From assembly GCF_900129785.1 (NCBI RefSeq), contig NZ_FSRC01000001.1:1178001-1242000 (forward strand): 64,000 nt of DNA, given 5' to 3'. The stretch comes from Algoriphagus halophilus (lineage in GTDB: Bacteria; Bacteroidota; Bacteroidia; Cytophagales; Cyclobacteriaceae). The notes below the pieces were generated by a model. The model did not search any database. It was not told the origin of the DNA and was given only the letters and a program-made list of their open reading frames with translations. The position numbers and the translations under genes are program-made. Each line of letters begins with the position of its first letter. Within the stretch, counting starts at the first letter, position 1. Shown in pieces: positions 54,561 through 62,956 of the stretch.

Positions 54561-55134
54561 TGATAAAATACACCACTAAAAGGACTGCTTCCTCCGGTTG
54601 TTCATTTTTAGGAACATGGGGGATATTCCCATCAAAAAACAGGGAGTCTCCTTCTTCCAGATGAAAAACCTCTTTGCCGAGTTCGAATTTTAAACTTCCC
54701 TTGATTAAATAAATATATTCAAACCCCGAAGTGGAAACACTGCTTCTCTTGGCTTGACTATTCAAGGTCAATAAAGAGATTTCCATGGAGGATTTCTCAA
54801 TCGGGTAGTTCAGGATCAATTGGTAATTATATCCAATAGACTCCTCTTCTTTATTGACAGAGGTGTATTCTGATTTTTTGCGAAAAATGTACCCTTTAAA
54901 TTCTTCATTAGATTTCAAATCCGAAAAGAATTCTGCTACATTCAGATTTAGCGTTTGAATAATCTGTAATAAGGAAGGGATGGTAGGTATGACACGACCA
55001 TTCTCAATTTTTGATAGCATGGCTATACTTAAGCCGGATTTTTCGGCAAATTCACCAAGTTTCCATCCATTTTCTTTCCGGATGCTTTTGATTTTATTTC
55101 CTATTTGAATGGTCAGGTAGTCGGGGTTGGTCAT
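54550..55134 (-). CDS. XRE-family regulator with cupin sensor domain
   Basis: From the ATG at 55134 the product has 194 residues; a TTG at 55155 would add seven, so the ATG (MTNPDYLTIQIGNKIKSIR) is preferred. A helix-turn-helix lies at residues about 15-70 (NGWKLGEFAEKSGLSIAMLSKIENGR), and a cupin at about 115-190 (GFEYIYLIKGSLKFELGKEVFHLEEGDSLFFDGNIPHVPKN) with the His used for metal. Regulators of this shape respond to small organic ligands, including phosphonate-type compounds in some groups (inference). The gene is beside the transporter and reads towards it. Confidence 0.9.
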   Translation of the reverse strand: MTNPDYLTIQIGNKIKSIRKENGWKLGEFAEKSGLSIAMLSKIENGRVIPTIPSLLQIIQTLNLNVAEFFSDLKSNEEFKGYIFRKKSEYTSVNKEEESIGYNYQLILNYPIEKSSMEISLLTLNSQAKRSSVSTSGFEYIYLIKGSLKFELGKEVFHLEEGDSLFFDGNIPHVPKNEQPEEAVLLVVYFITMN

Positions 55135-55281
55135 ACTTTTTTTGTCAAAAATCAAATCAAATGATTTTCATGATAGGAAAAAAATTAATTATTTAATTTA
55201 TTTAATTCCATTGATTGGTATTATCTACCCATTTTATTGAAAAATAAGAAGGAAGGGTTTTCATTCCGTGAAATGAATAGG

Positions 55282-56841
55282 TTATTTTTTTCCAAACACT
55301 TCTTGAATGGATTCCAGGTAATCAAATCCATGTCCTTCGGTGGGTTCTATGTAATTCCCCTCTAAATATTCATTCCAGCAGCAAATCATTATGGTATTGC
55401 CATTAGTGGATCGGTATTTTTTTGATACTTTTTGGGCATCCACCAGTTTTGCCAAAAAAGATTTTTTATCACTATGGACTCGATCCTTTATCGGTTCGCT
55501 GGGAATACCAGTTTGCTGGGGCCAGGTGCCTCCTGCAGGCCTCATATCCCATCCCATTGCTACCGGAACTTGGTATTCGAAATCTGGGTCTGCCTTAAAT
55601 TTCTCGCTCCACATGTTCCAATGTCCTTTGTAGGTCTCTCGCATATCAGCATAGGATTTATTATCCTTCTCCATAAAGTTATGATAAACATAGGCCGTCA
55701 TGCCCTCAAACCCCATACTTTTAAGCCTTGGGACATATTCTTGTAGTAACTGTTTGTTTTGGTAGGATCCTCCTTCCCAAGGTTTTGAGGGATTTTTAGC
55801 TACCCATTTGGTAGGAAGCCCATAGGCCCTTTCGCGTTCTAGCATAGGTCCCGCAGTTACAGCGATGAATTTGATGCCTGAAAAACCTGCTTTTTTGGCG
55901 GTGGCTTGAGACAAATCCAATAGATCCTTCAATTTTAATCCATAAAAAGCTGCCCTAGATTCTGCATCCTGAGGAAAATAGAAATACACAATGGGTCTCC
56001 CGTCTTTTTCTTTTAGATAATCACCACGCTTGAAATATTCATCGATCCAAAGCTGTGTGATCTTTTCATGAACTTTTAAATAAAGTTCTTTATCGGGTTT
56101 TTCGCCTTCATAATTTGCCTTTCGGGCTTTCGCATCCGGAGAACCAATTTCCAACCAATGCATCCATCGTTCGTGGCTGTCATCACACCAGTTGATCGCC
56201 CATTTCATTTGTTTTTCCTTTGGAAGCTTCGCGTTTACCTCCAGCATTACTTTCAATTGATCCCCCCATTCAACCAATCCTGGAACGGCTACTCTGCCAT
56301 CTCGGTTGGTGTCAATTTTCCAGCCCTTGGGGTAATATATTTTTGACTGAGGGCCAAAATAGAGGTGGTAATAATAATGGCGGCCATAAAACCAATCGTA
56401 GGCAAAAAAGTCAATTCCATAGCTCTTCATATATTCCAATTGCTTTTTAATCACTTCCGGATCATCTCGTTTGTAAAAGCCTTTCAGTTCAGCAATGGGT
56501 TTTCTGTCTAGATATGGGCCTTCATAAGGATATTTTTTATTGTACACTCTACCTTTTGGACCCCAAATCCCTGGGTTTTGTAAGCTAGAACAATTTTCTT
56601 TTCCCGTGATACAAGACCAAAAACTATCCCGGTCGGTAGAGGAATCAGGCGAAGTATTCCATGAGGGCATATAATAAACACCAACCAATTCTTCTCCTTC
56701 TTCCTGTTGCATAGCAAACTGAAAGTTGTTCATTCCTGCTGTTAAAATAGGTTCGTTGACAGTGGTTTTCTTTTGACAAGAAGCCATTATAAACATGGAT
56801 AGGAAAAAGGAGAGGATTTCAAAATACAAGGGTCTTTTCAT
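55282..56841 (-). CDS. WbsX/GH99-like lipoprotein
   Basis: The 519-residue product has a lipoprotein signal ending IMASCQKK. The body matches the glycoside-hydrolase-99-like/WbsX type: VGVYYMPSWN, IDFFAYDWFYGRHYY, MKWAINWCDD, GRPIVYFYFPQD, MGFEGMTAYVYHNF and the end motif CCWNEYLEGNYIEPTEGHGFD. Acidic residues in NEYLEG and DWFYG fit a catalytic or sugar-binding barrel. Such proteins are seen in glycan synthesis or in secreted mannan-type hydrolases; the lipoprotein signal argues for an extracellular hydrolase. It is beside the regulator but separated by 148 bases, so a link to the phosphonate-like genes is open. Confidence 0.82.
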   Translation of the reverse strand: MKRPLYFEILSFFLSMFIMASCQKKTTVNEPILTAGMNNFQFAMQQEEGEELVGVYYMPSWNTSPDSSTDRDSFWSCITGKENCSSLQNPGIWGPKGRVYNKKYPYEGPYLDRKPIAELKGFYKRDDPEVIKKQLEYMKSYGIDFFAYDWFYGRHYYYHLYFGPQSKIYYPKGWKIDTNRDGRVAVPGLVEWGDQLKVMLEVNAKLPKEKQMKWAINWCDDSHERWMHWLEIGSPDAKARKANYEGEKPDKELYLKVHEKITQLWIDEYFKRGDYLKEKDGRPIVYFYFPQDAESRAAFYGLKLKDLLDLSQATAKKAGFSGIKFIAVTAGPMLERERAYGLPTKWVAKNPSKPWEGGSYQNKQLLQEYVPRLKSMGFEGMTAYVYHNFMEKDNKSYADMRETYKGHWNMWSEKFKADPDFEYQVPVAMGWDMRPAGGTWPQQTGIPSEPIKDRVHSDKKSFLAKLVDAQKVSKKYRSTNGNTIMICCWNEYLEGNYIEPTEGHGFDYLESIQEVFGKK

Positions 56842-56877
56842 AAAAATAAGGTTGGTTTTTGTTCTGCTGGCAAAGGC

Positions 56878-57435
56878 TTATGTTGTCCTACTTACTTTCT
56901 TTTTCATGATTTGAATACCTCTAAATTCCGGAAGTAATCGTTCAAATTCCAATTGATAGGTCAATACCTCGTTAAAACCCATTTTTTCATAAAACCGTTT
57001 TGCTTGGGGTTTTTCTACCATTGCTTCCAGCCAGATATAATCGAGTCCGTTTTCCAAAGCGATTTTTTCGACATGAGTTAGGAGCATTGGAGCAATTCCT
57101 TTGCCATGTACGGACTGATCCAGGTAAAGTCGGTGTAACTTCAGCGCATTTGGAATGTCGATTTCTCTAGGAGAAAAAGGATAGTCATACTTCAGAATAC
57201 CCACTGGTTTCTCATTCCACTCTACAAAAAAGTAATGACTTCTTGACCTGGAGAGTTCTTTTTGAAGGTTGTCTTGATTATAACATAAATCTACATACCA
57301 ATTGCCTTGGTCTATCCAGAAATGCTGATAAGCTTCTTTATACACCTTTTGGATTAAATAAAAGAGCTTCTTTTGGTCCGAAACCTGAATAGGGCTCAGC
57401 TTAATCCCTTCCATGATGATTGTAGAAATTTCCAT
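56878..57435 (-). CDS. GNAT-family N-acetyltransferase
   Basis: The product has 185 residues from the ATG at 57435; an upstream TTG at 57447 is less likely, and an ATG at 57414 (MEGIKLSPIQVSD) is equally possible. GNAT motif A is visible as LHRLYLDQSVHGKGIAPMLLTHVE, with the acetyl-CoA loop, and motif B as KRFYEKMGFNEVLTYQLEF. Upstream strands include YFFVEWNEKPVGILKYDY. It transfers an acetyl group to an unknown amine. It lies 36 bases from the start of the WbsX-like gene on the same strand, upstream of it, so they may be co-transcribed. Confidence 0.88.
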   Translation of the reverse strand: MEISTIIMEGIKLSPIQVSDQKKLFYLIQKVYKEAYQHFWIDQGNWYVDLCYNQDNLQKELSRSRSHYFFVEWNEKPVGILKYDYPFSPREIDIPNALKLHRLYLDQSVHGKGIAPMLLTHVEKIALENGLDYIWLEAMVEKPQAKRFYEKMGFNEVLTYQLEFERLLPEFRGIQIMKKKVSRTT

Positions 57436-57573
57436 ATTAAGCCTCAAGACTATAAAAATAACAGCTTTTTCAAAAATGCACTAGGGGTATAATCCCCCTC
57501 TTTTTTATGGGGCTTTAAATTTCAAAAGGGGAGATTAATTAGTAAATTTAATAACAACCAATTTTTCAAACTG

Positions 57574-58689
57574 ATGGCAAATAAAGAACATTATGAGATT
57601 TTTCTACAAGGTCCAAGGGTTTGGAATAAATGGAGAGAGGATAATCCTTTGATTCAACCGGATCTTGATGGGGAGTTTATTTTTCCATTTTTCGCCAGAA
57701 AAGACCCGAACATAGTATTGACCAAAGGTGAACGTGCTACTTCAGATCAGAATCTGCCATTTAATTTTTCAAATACTTCTTTTCATAAAGCCTCCTTCGA
57801 AAGTGCAGTTTTCCCAAATGCAAATATGACGAATTGTTATTTGTATGAGTCAGATTTAAGTAGCGCCGGTTTTCCTGGGGCCGATTTTTCTGGAAGTATG
57901 ATCAGAAAAGCGTATTGCTCTGGGACAGACTTTTCCAATGCCAAATTCATAGACTGTGTGTTAAACAATTCGACTTTTATTGGTACTGATTTCTCAGGAG
58001 CATGGATAGAAGGTTGTAATGTATATGGGGTGTCCGCTTGGGAAGTTTGTATCAGCGATGAGACAGTACAGAAAGAACTTTTCCTACACAGGGATAATTT
58101 TTCAAGAAAAGATTTGAAAGGTAATAGCCATGTTGCCTTTGTGGATGACATCGCGCTAGCTCAATTTATTTATTTTATTCAGCAGGATGGAGGTTTTGGC
58201 AAATCCTTAAAGCAACTGAATCAAAAGTCCGTCTTGCTACTTGGTAAGTTCAAAGACGGGGGGTTGGAATTGCTCAGGGATGTAGCCGATAAACTTCGGA
58301 AGAGAAATTTTATTCCAGTCATTTTTGATTTTAATCCATCCGAAAATACCAGTATTATAGAAAATGTGGTGACAATGGCTGGCTTAAGCAAGTTTGTTAT
58401 TGCCAATTTAGAAGGGAGTTCAGTACCTGCCGAACTTGCAAAAATCACCTCTAATTTCAGAAATCCGGTAATAGCTTGGATTCATGATGATAAACATGAT
58501 TCCATTTATGCCATGTTCCAAGATGTAATAGCCTTAGAGCATGTGCAGTATTTTACGTATACCAATTCCCATAATTTAGAAACGCAGTTGGATAAAGCCC
58601 TTCAAAAGACGGAAGCTTATATGGAAGAGCTTTCAAAGCATAAAACAGTTGCCAAAGGAAAAATGGATGAAGGAAGAATCCAAGAATAA
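57574..58689 (+). CDS. Pentapeptide-repeat protein with C-terminal TIR-like Rossmann domain
   Basis: The 371-residue product has no signal peptide. Residues about 1-60 form a unique lead-in (FLQGPRVWNKWREDNP). Residues 65-155 carry about 15 pentapeptide repeats with A(D/N)FSG or S-x-F patterns (FPGADFSGSMIRKAY, GTDFSNAKFIDCVLN), making a right-handed beta helix. Residues about 210-335 form a Rossmann-like domain: KSVLLLGKFKDGGLELLRDVA, RKRNFIPVIFDFNPSEN, LSKFVIANLEGSSVPAEL and NPVIAWIHDD. The pattern resembles TIR-like or nucleoside-deoxyribosyltransferase-like effectors attached to repeats, seen in several phyla (from memory). The acidic and Ser residues are consistent with NAD or nucleotide binding, not proven. 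It stands alone, flanked by a GNAT and transketolase. Confidence 0.75.
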   Translation: MANKEHYEIFLQGPRVWNKWREDNPLIQPDLDGEFIFPFFARKDPNIVLTKGERATSDQNLPFNFSNTSFHKASFESAVFPNANMTNCYLYESDLSSAGFPGADFSGSMIRKAYCSGTDFSNAKFIDCVLNNSTFIGTDFSGAWIEGCNVYGVSAWEVCISDETVQKELFLHRDNFSRKDLKGNSHVAFVDDIALAQFIYFIQQDGGFGKSLKQLNQKSVLLLGKFKDGGLELLRDVADKLRKRNFIPVIFDFNPSENTSIIENVVTMAGLSKFVIANLEGSSVPAELAKITSNFRNPVIAWIHDDKHDSIYAMFQDVIALEHVQYFTYTNSHNLETQLDKALQKTEAYMEELSKHKTVAKGKMDEGRIQE

Positions 58690-58691
58690 AA

Positions 58692-58717
58692 AAACCACAG
58701 CCAAATGACTGTGGTTT
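58692..58717. terminator. Probable bidirectional terminator
   Basis: AAACCACAG (58692-58700) pairs with CTGTGGTTT (58709-58717) with an eight-base loop; the A-run on its left gives T on the minus strand, suiting the transketolase gene that ends nearby. Confidence 0.7.
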
Positions 58718-58741
58718 ACAATGCAACAATTGCTTTTCTTC

Positions 58742-59710
58742 TTATTTTCTTGCTAATGCTTTTTTAGCAGCTTTCACAATATTATCGGCATTCAAGCCAT
58801 ATTTTTCAAGTAGCTGAGTAGGAGTACCTGATTCTCCAAAACTATCATCCACACCCACATATTCCAATGGAGCAGGATTGTTTCTGATTAAGGTTTGTGC
58901 GATGCTGTCACCCAAACCACCATTGTATTGGTGTTCCTCAGCTGAAACGGCACAACCTGTTTTTGCTACGGATTCTAGAATGGCCTCTTCGTCTAAAGGC
59001 TTGATTGTATGAATGTTGATTACCTCAGCAGAAATGCCTTCTTCACGAAGCATTGCTTCAGCGATGACTGCTTCCCATACCAAATGTCCTGTTGCAAAAA
59101 TGGTCACATCTTTTCCATCGATCATTTTCCAAGCTTTACCAATTTCAAATTTCTGGTCAGCAGGGGTGAAAATTGGCCATACAGGACGTCCAAATCTCAA
59201 ATAAACCGGTCCTTCATGTTCAGCAATCGCCATGGTAGCAGCTTTTGTCTGATTGTAATCACATGGGTTAATCACAGTCATATTTGGAAGCATTTTCATC
59301 ATTCCCAAATCTTCTAAAATCTGGTGCGTTGCTCCGTCTTCTCCTAAGGTTAAACCGGCATGAGAAGCACAGATTTTTACATTCTTCTCAGAATAGGCGA
59401 TAGATTGACGAATCTGATCATAAACTCTTCCTGTAGAGAAGTTAGCGAATGTTCCCGTGAAAGGAATTTTTCCACTGATACTTAACCCTGCAGCAATTCC
59501 CATCATATTGGCTTCCGCAATCCCTGTCTGGAAGAATCTCTCAGGGAATTCCTTCTGAAAGGCTCCCATTTTTAGGGAACCGATTAAGTCAGCACAAAGG
59601 CCCACTACGTTAGGGTTTTTGCGGCCTATTTCCAATAAGCCATCACCAAACCCAGAACGCGTATCTTTTTTATCTGTATAGTTGAATTTTAAATCCAATG
59701 TCTTTTCCAT
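58742..59710 (-). CDS. Transketolase, C-terminal subunit
   Basis: The 322-residue product has the transketolase pyrimidine-binding and C-terminal domains: GFGDGLLEIGRKNPNVV, FPERFFQTGIAEANMMGIAAG (with the Glu that activates thiamine), and CASHAGLTLGEDGATHQILED. The last part is VTIFATGHLVWEAVIAEAML and CAVSAEEHQYNGGLGD. It transfers two-carbon units in the pentose phosphate pathway with thiamine diphosphate. The N-terminal part is a separate gene 35 bases upstream, so the enzyme is a split form, as in many Bacteroidota and archaea. Confidence 0.94.
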   Translation of the reverse strand: MEKTLDLKFNYTDKKDTRSGFGDGLLEIGRKNPNVVGLCADLIGSLKMGAFQKEFPERFFQTGIAEANMMGIAAGLSISGKIPFTGTFANFSTGRVYDQIRQSIAYSEKNVKICASHAGLTLGEDGATHQILEDLGMMKMLPNMTVINPCDYNQTKAATMAIAEHEGPVYLRFGRPVWPIFTPADQKFEIGKAWKMIDGKDVTIFATGHLVWEAVIAEAMLREEGISAEVINIHTIKPLDEEAILESVAKTGCAVSAEEHQYNGGLGDSIAQTLIRNNPAPLEYVGVDDSFGESGTPTQLLEKYGLNADNIVKAAKKALARK

Positions 59711-59745
59711 TTTTTCTATGAATTGAAGGTCAAAAATTGCTTTGA

Positions 59746-60597
59746 TTAATAATCTCCCAAGGTTTCTGGAAGCTGAGCCAAAGCATCTGCAAGCTGTTCG
59801 TCATTAGGAGCAATACCATGCCATTTGTGTGTACCCACCATGAAGTCCACTCCAAATCCCATCTCGGTGTGAAGTAGGTTCAAAACTGGTTTCCCTTGTC
59901 CTGTCAGACTTTTTGCTTTCTCTAAACCTTCTACTACAGACTTCATGTCGTTCCCGTTTTCGGTGTCGATTACAGTCCATCCAAAAGATTCATATTTTGC
60001 TCTTAGATCGATCAAATTCATGATTTTCTCAGTAGGACCGTCAATTTGCTGTCTGTTGAGATCAATTGTAGCAATCAAATTGTCAACTTTCCAGTGTGCT
60101 GCATACATGGCTGCTTCCCAGATTTGACCTTCTTCTTGCTCACCGTCTCCCATTAAGACATAGACCAATTGATCATCTCCGTCAATTTTCTTTGCTTGAG
60201 CAGCACCAATGGCCACAGAAAGGCCTTGACCTAATGAACCAGAGGCGATTCTGACTCCTGGAAGGTGTTCTTCAGTGGCAGGATGTCCTTGTAATCTGGA
60301 ATTCAATTTTCTAAAGGTGCTTAGTTCAGATACTGGAAAATAACCAGATCTTGAAAGTACACTGTACCATACTGGTGAAATGTGACCATTGGATAAGAAG
60401 AATAAATCTTCATTTTTTCCTTCCATCTTGAAACTGTTGTCATGTTTCATTTGGTCAAAATATAAGGCTGTAAAAAACTCAGTGCAGCCTAATGATGCTC
60501 CTGGGTGCCCAGATTGTACTTGATGGACCATGCGTAGGATATCCCTTCTCACCTGGGAAGCTACTTCTTGAAGCTGTTCGGTTGATTTTTTTTCCAT
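59746..60597 (-). CDS. Transketolase, N-terminal subunit
   Basis: The 283-residue protein is the diphosphate-binding half of a split transketolase. It has the GHPGASLGCTEFFTALYF region, GNEDLFFLSNGH-like DLFFLSNGHISPVWY, the thiamine-binding motif VLMGDGEQEEGQIWEAAMYAAHWKVDNLIATIDLNRQQ (with Gly-Asp-Gly and the Asn), and LHTEMGFGVDFMVGTHKWHG. It pairs with the C-terminal subunit encoded 35 bases downstream. The peroxiredoxin gene lies only nine bases upstream, so all are probably one transcript. The combination of redox and pentose phosphate genes fits NADPH supply during oxidative stress (inference). Confidence 0.94.
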   Translation of the reverse strand: MEKKSTEQLQEVASQVRRDILRMVHQVQSGHPGASLGCTEFFTALYFDQMKHDNSFKMEGKNEDLFFLSNGHISPVWYSVLSRSGYFPVSELSTFRKLNSRLQGHPATEEHLPGVRIASGSLGQGLSVAIGAAQAKKIDGDDQLVYVLMGDGEQEEGQIWEAAMYAAHWKVDNLIATIDLNRQQIDGPTEKIMNLIDLRAKYESFGWTVIDTENGNDMKSVVEGLEKAKSLTGQGKPVLNLLHTEMGFGVDFMVGTHKWHGIAPNDEQLADALAQLPETLGDY

Positions 60598-60606
60598 TAC
60601 GGAGGT

Positions 60607-61056
60607 TTATTTTAAGATTTGAGCTGTGTGATCTTTTGTTTTTACTTTATCGATGATTTCGGCAATTTTTCCTTCTTCATCAATAATGAAGGTAGTTCGG
60701 GCCGTGCCCATGTATTTTCTGCCGTACATTGATTTTTCTACCCAAGTGCCATAAGCTTCATGAACCGTTTTGTCCGGGTCAGCGATTAAGGAAAATGGGA
60801 GAGATTGTTTTTCTATGAATTTTGCATGAGATTTTTCAGCATCCGAACTGATACCCAAGACGACATATCCTGCTTTCTGTAAGGCTTCGTAATTGTCTCT
60901 TAAATTACATGCCTGTGCAGTACATCCAGGAGTATTGTCTTTGGGATAAAAATAGAGAACTACTTTTTTACCTCTATAGTCAGAGAGTTTGATCGTTTCT
61001 CCTGTTTCTATTTTTGCTTCGAAATCGGGGGCCATTTGGCCTACTTCTAAACTCAT
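60607..61056 (-). CDS. bcp: Peroxiredoxin, BCP type
   Basis: From the ATG at 61056 (MSLEVGQMAPDF) the product has 149 residues; a longer reading to 61116 would enter the upstream gene. The peroxidatic Cys lies in KDNTPGCTAQACNLRDNYEAL, with a second Cys four to five residues later as in atypical two-Cys BCP. Other motifs: KVVLYFYPKDNT, VVLGISSDAEKSHAKF and RTTFIIDEEGKI. It reduces peroxides in the cytoplasm using thioredoxin. It lies between the M23 peptidase gene (31-base gap) and transketolase N (9-base gap). Confidence 0.94.
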   Translation of the reverse strand: MSLEVGQMAPDFEAKIETGETIKLSDYRGKKVVLYFYPKDNTPGCTAQACNLRDNYEALQKAGYVVLGISSDAEKSHAKFIEKQSLPFSLIADPDKTVHEAYGTWVEKSMYGRKYMGTARTTFIIDEEGKIAEIIDKVKTKDHTAQILK

Positions 61057-61087
61057 ATTTTCTTCTTTTTGAATGAAACAATTAACT

Positions 61088-62956
61088 TTATAAAGTGCCT
61101 TTCCATTCGGATACATTTCCTGCCTGGTCCTTCACTTTTAAAATAACCGGACCTTTTAAAGCTTCATTGGTAAGCTTTTCCGACCAGATGACTGCTTGTT
61201 TGTATTCGTAGCGCATCAATAGCCATTCGCCATTGACATGGGCCTCAAAGCTGTCAATTCCAGAATTATTGTCTCGAATTGTAAATCGCAATCCAGAAGA
61301 ATTGACTCTTACCGGTGTGATGGTAGGTTTTTCTTCGTCGGTGGCTAGAACAAAAGTACCAAAATTTCTGGTTTTAAAACGGATTGATTGACCTTCCCAA
61401 ACTCCACCTACAAATGACTTCTTCCCATTGGAAGATTGAAGGTATACATGTACTCGTTCTTTATCTCCAGTATAGCCCGGTACATTCCAAGTAACTTCCA
61501 TGTCACTCCATAAATAATCTGAAGGTTCGTTGATTTCAAGCTTCGGAGAAGAAGGGCTTCCGGTTTGGTTGATTCGGAGGAAAAGATCGTCTAACAAGGT
61601 TCTTTCAGTGAATCGTATTTTTACATTTTTATCCGCAAAAAGCTGTTCTGAATCCGCTTGTATTTTTGCATTAATTCCCACAATTACTACTTCTGAGCAA
61701 ACATCGATTTCCTCTGGAATTCCAAAATTCATGTCCCATAAATAAGTCCTGCTTTGAGAGTCCTGGTAAGCAGGGAGCATTTCAAAAATATGTGCACCTA
61801 CATAAAACTTGGCGAGCCCACCATTGGGAGAAATGGGCGCTTTTACTTTGAGAATATTTCCAATATAGGAAACTACTGCCCTTGAAGGAGCCGAACCATC
61901 ATTGACATTATGTTCTAAATCTTGGCCTTGAAGAGGGATGGAGATTTTTCGAGTATTCCCATAGGCATCTGTCAATGCCAATTGATAGGTTTTCTTACTA
62001 CCTGGTTCTAATTCCAAATGCCCTGTCTCTGGATCTTTAGAACTAAAAAAGTCAAATTTCAATTCATCCTGTTTATACAGCTTGGTGAATTTGTTTTGGT
62101 GGGTATGTAGCAAAAATTGTCGTGTGTAATTGAAGTCTACCTTGTCTACTACCAATGAATACACCAATCCTGATTCATCTGAGATGTCAAAATTCGCAAA
62201 CCCATTCCGGTTACTGGCCCCATCTAAACGGTCATAACTTTGAATTTCCAATCCTACTTTACCTGTTATTTTAACAGTAGAAGGCAAGGAATATGATCCA
62301 CCTGAATACACAGGTGTAACTTCAATTCGCTGAAATTTTCCATTCACTCGTGAGTCTACGTTTAATGGAACGATTGCGATTTTTTGTGGGGTAGGAGGAG
62401 TGTTATCTTCGATTTCAGGAAAACCAAAGAGTAATGGATCCATGGCTCTGTCCAAACTATCTCTGATTTCAAAATGGAGGTGAGGGCCACCTGATCCCCC
62501 TGTGTTTCCACTATCTGCAATTCGTTCTCCTTTTTTGACAGGAAGTTCTCCGGGTTCTGGATAAACCTCTAATTCATTTACTTGAGCCTCATACATTTTC
62601 TGTCTCATGTAATCGCTCAGCTCTTTATTGAAATTCCTTAAATGGCCATAAAGCGTGATTTTGCCATTTGGATGCTTGAGGTAAATCACGTTGCCATACC
62701 CAAAGGAAGAAACTTTAATTCTATGCACCCATCCATCAGCTGCGGCAAGAATGGGCTCGCCCTCTTGGCCTCCGGTTTTAAAGTCAAGCCCAGTGTGAAA
62801 GTGATTCGGTCTTAACTCTGCAAAGTTTCCGGCAAGGTAATTTCTAACTCCCGGTTTAATGGGAGATATAAAATATCCTTTGTCAATCTCTTGAGAAAAG
62901 CCAGAGAGGGATTGAACTACTAAAAGAAGAAGTATGAGGTACTTATTTAACTTCAA
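61088..62956 (-). CDS. Exported M23-family peptidase
   Basis: The start appears to be TTG at 62956, giving MKLNKYLILLLLVVQSLSGF, a good signal peptide; no ATG fits and the longer frame to 63052 has 32 residues lying inside the previous gene. The product of 622 residues has an M23 domain at residues about 35-170: FHTGLDFKTGG (HxxxD), the LYGHLRNF motif and HLHFEIRDS (HxH), all zinc ligands intact. The following 450 residues are beta-rich Ig-like modules (for example VTWNVPGYTGDKERVHVYLQ), with an end GNVSEWKGTL. It probably cleaves peptidoglycan cross-links in the periplasm. Its start overlaps the FAH gene by 14 bases. Confidence 0.88.
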   Translation of the reverse strand: MKLNKYLILLLLVVQSLSGFSQEIDKGYFISPIKPGVRNYLAGNFAELRPNHFHTGLDFKTGGQEGEPILAAADGWVHRIKVSSFGYGNVIYLKHPNGKITLYGHLRNFNKELSDYMRQKMYEAQVNELEVYPEPGELPVKKGERIADSGNTGGSGGPHLHFEIRDSLDRAMDPLLFGFPEIEDNTPPTPQKIAIVPLNVDSRVNGKFQRIEVTPVYSGGSYSLPSTVKITGKVGLEIQSYDRLDGASNRNGFANFDISDESGLVYSLVVDKVDFNYTRQFLLHTHQNKFTKLYKQDELKFDFFSSKDPETGHLELEPGSKKTYQLALTDAYGNTRKISIPLQGQDLEHNVNDGSAPSRAVVSYIGNILKVKAPISPNGGLAKFYVGAHIFEMLPAYQDSQSRTYLWDMNFGIPEEIDVCSEVVIVGINAKIQADSEQLFADKNVKIRFTERTLLDDLFLRINQTGSPSSPKLEINEPSDYLWSDMEVTWNVPGYTGDKERVHVYLQSSNGKKSFVGGVWEGQSIRFKTRNFGTFVLATDEEKPTITPVRVNSSGLRFTIRDNNSGIDSFEAHVNGEWLLMRYEYKQAVIWSEKLTNEALKGPVILKVKDQAGNVSEWKGTL

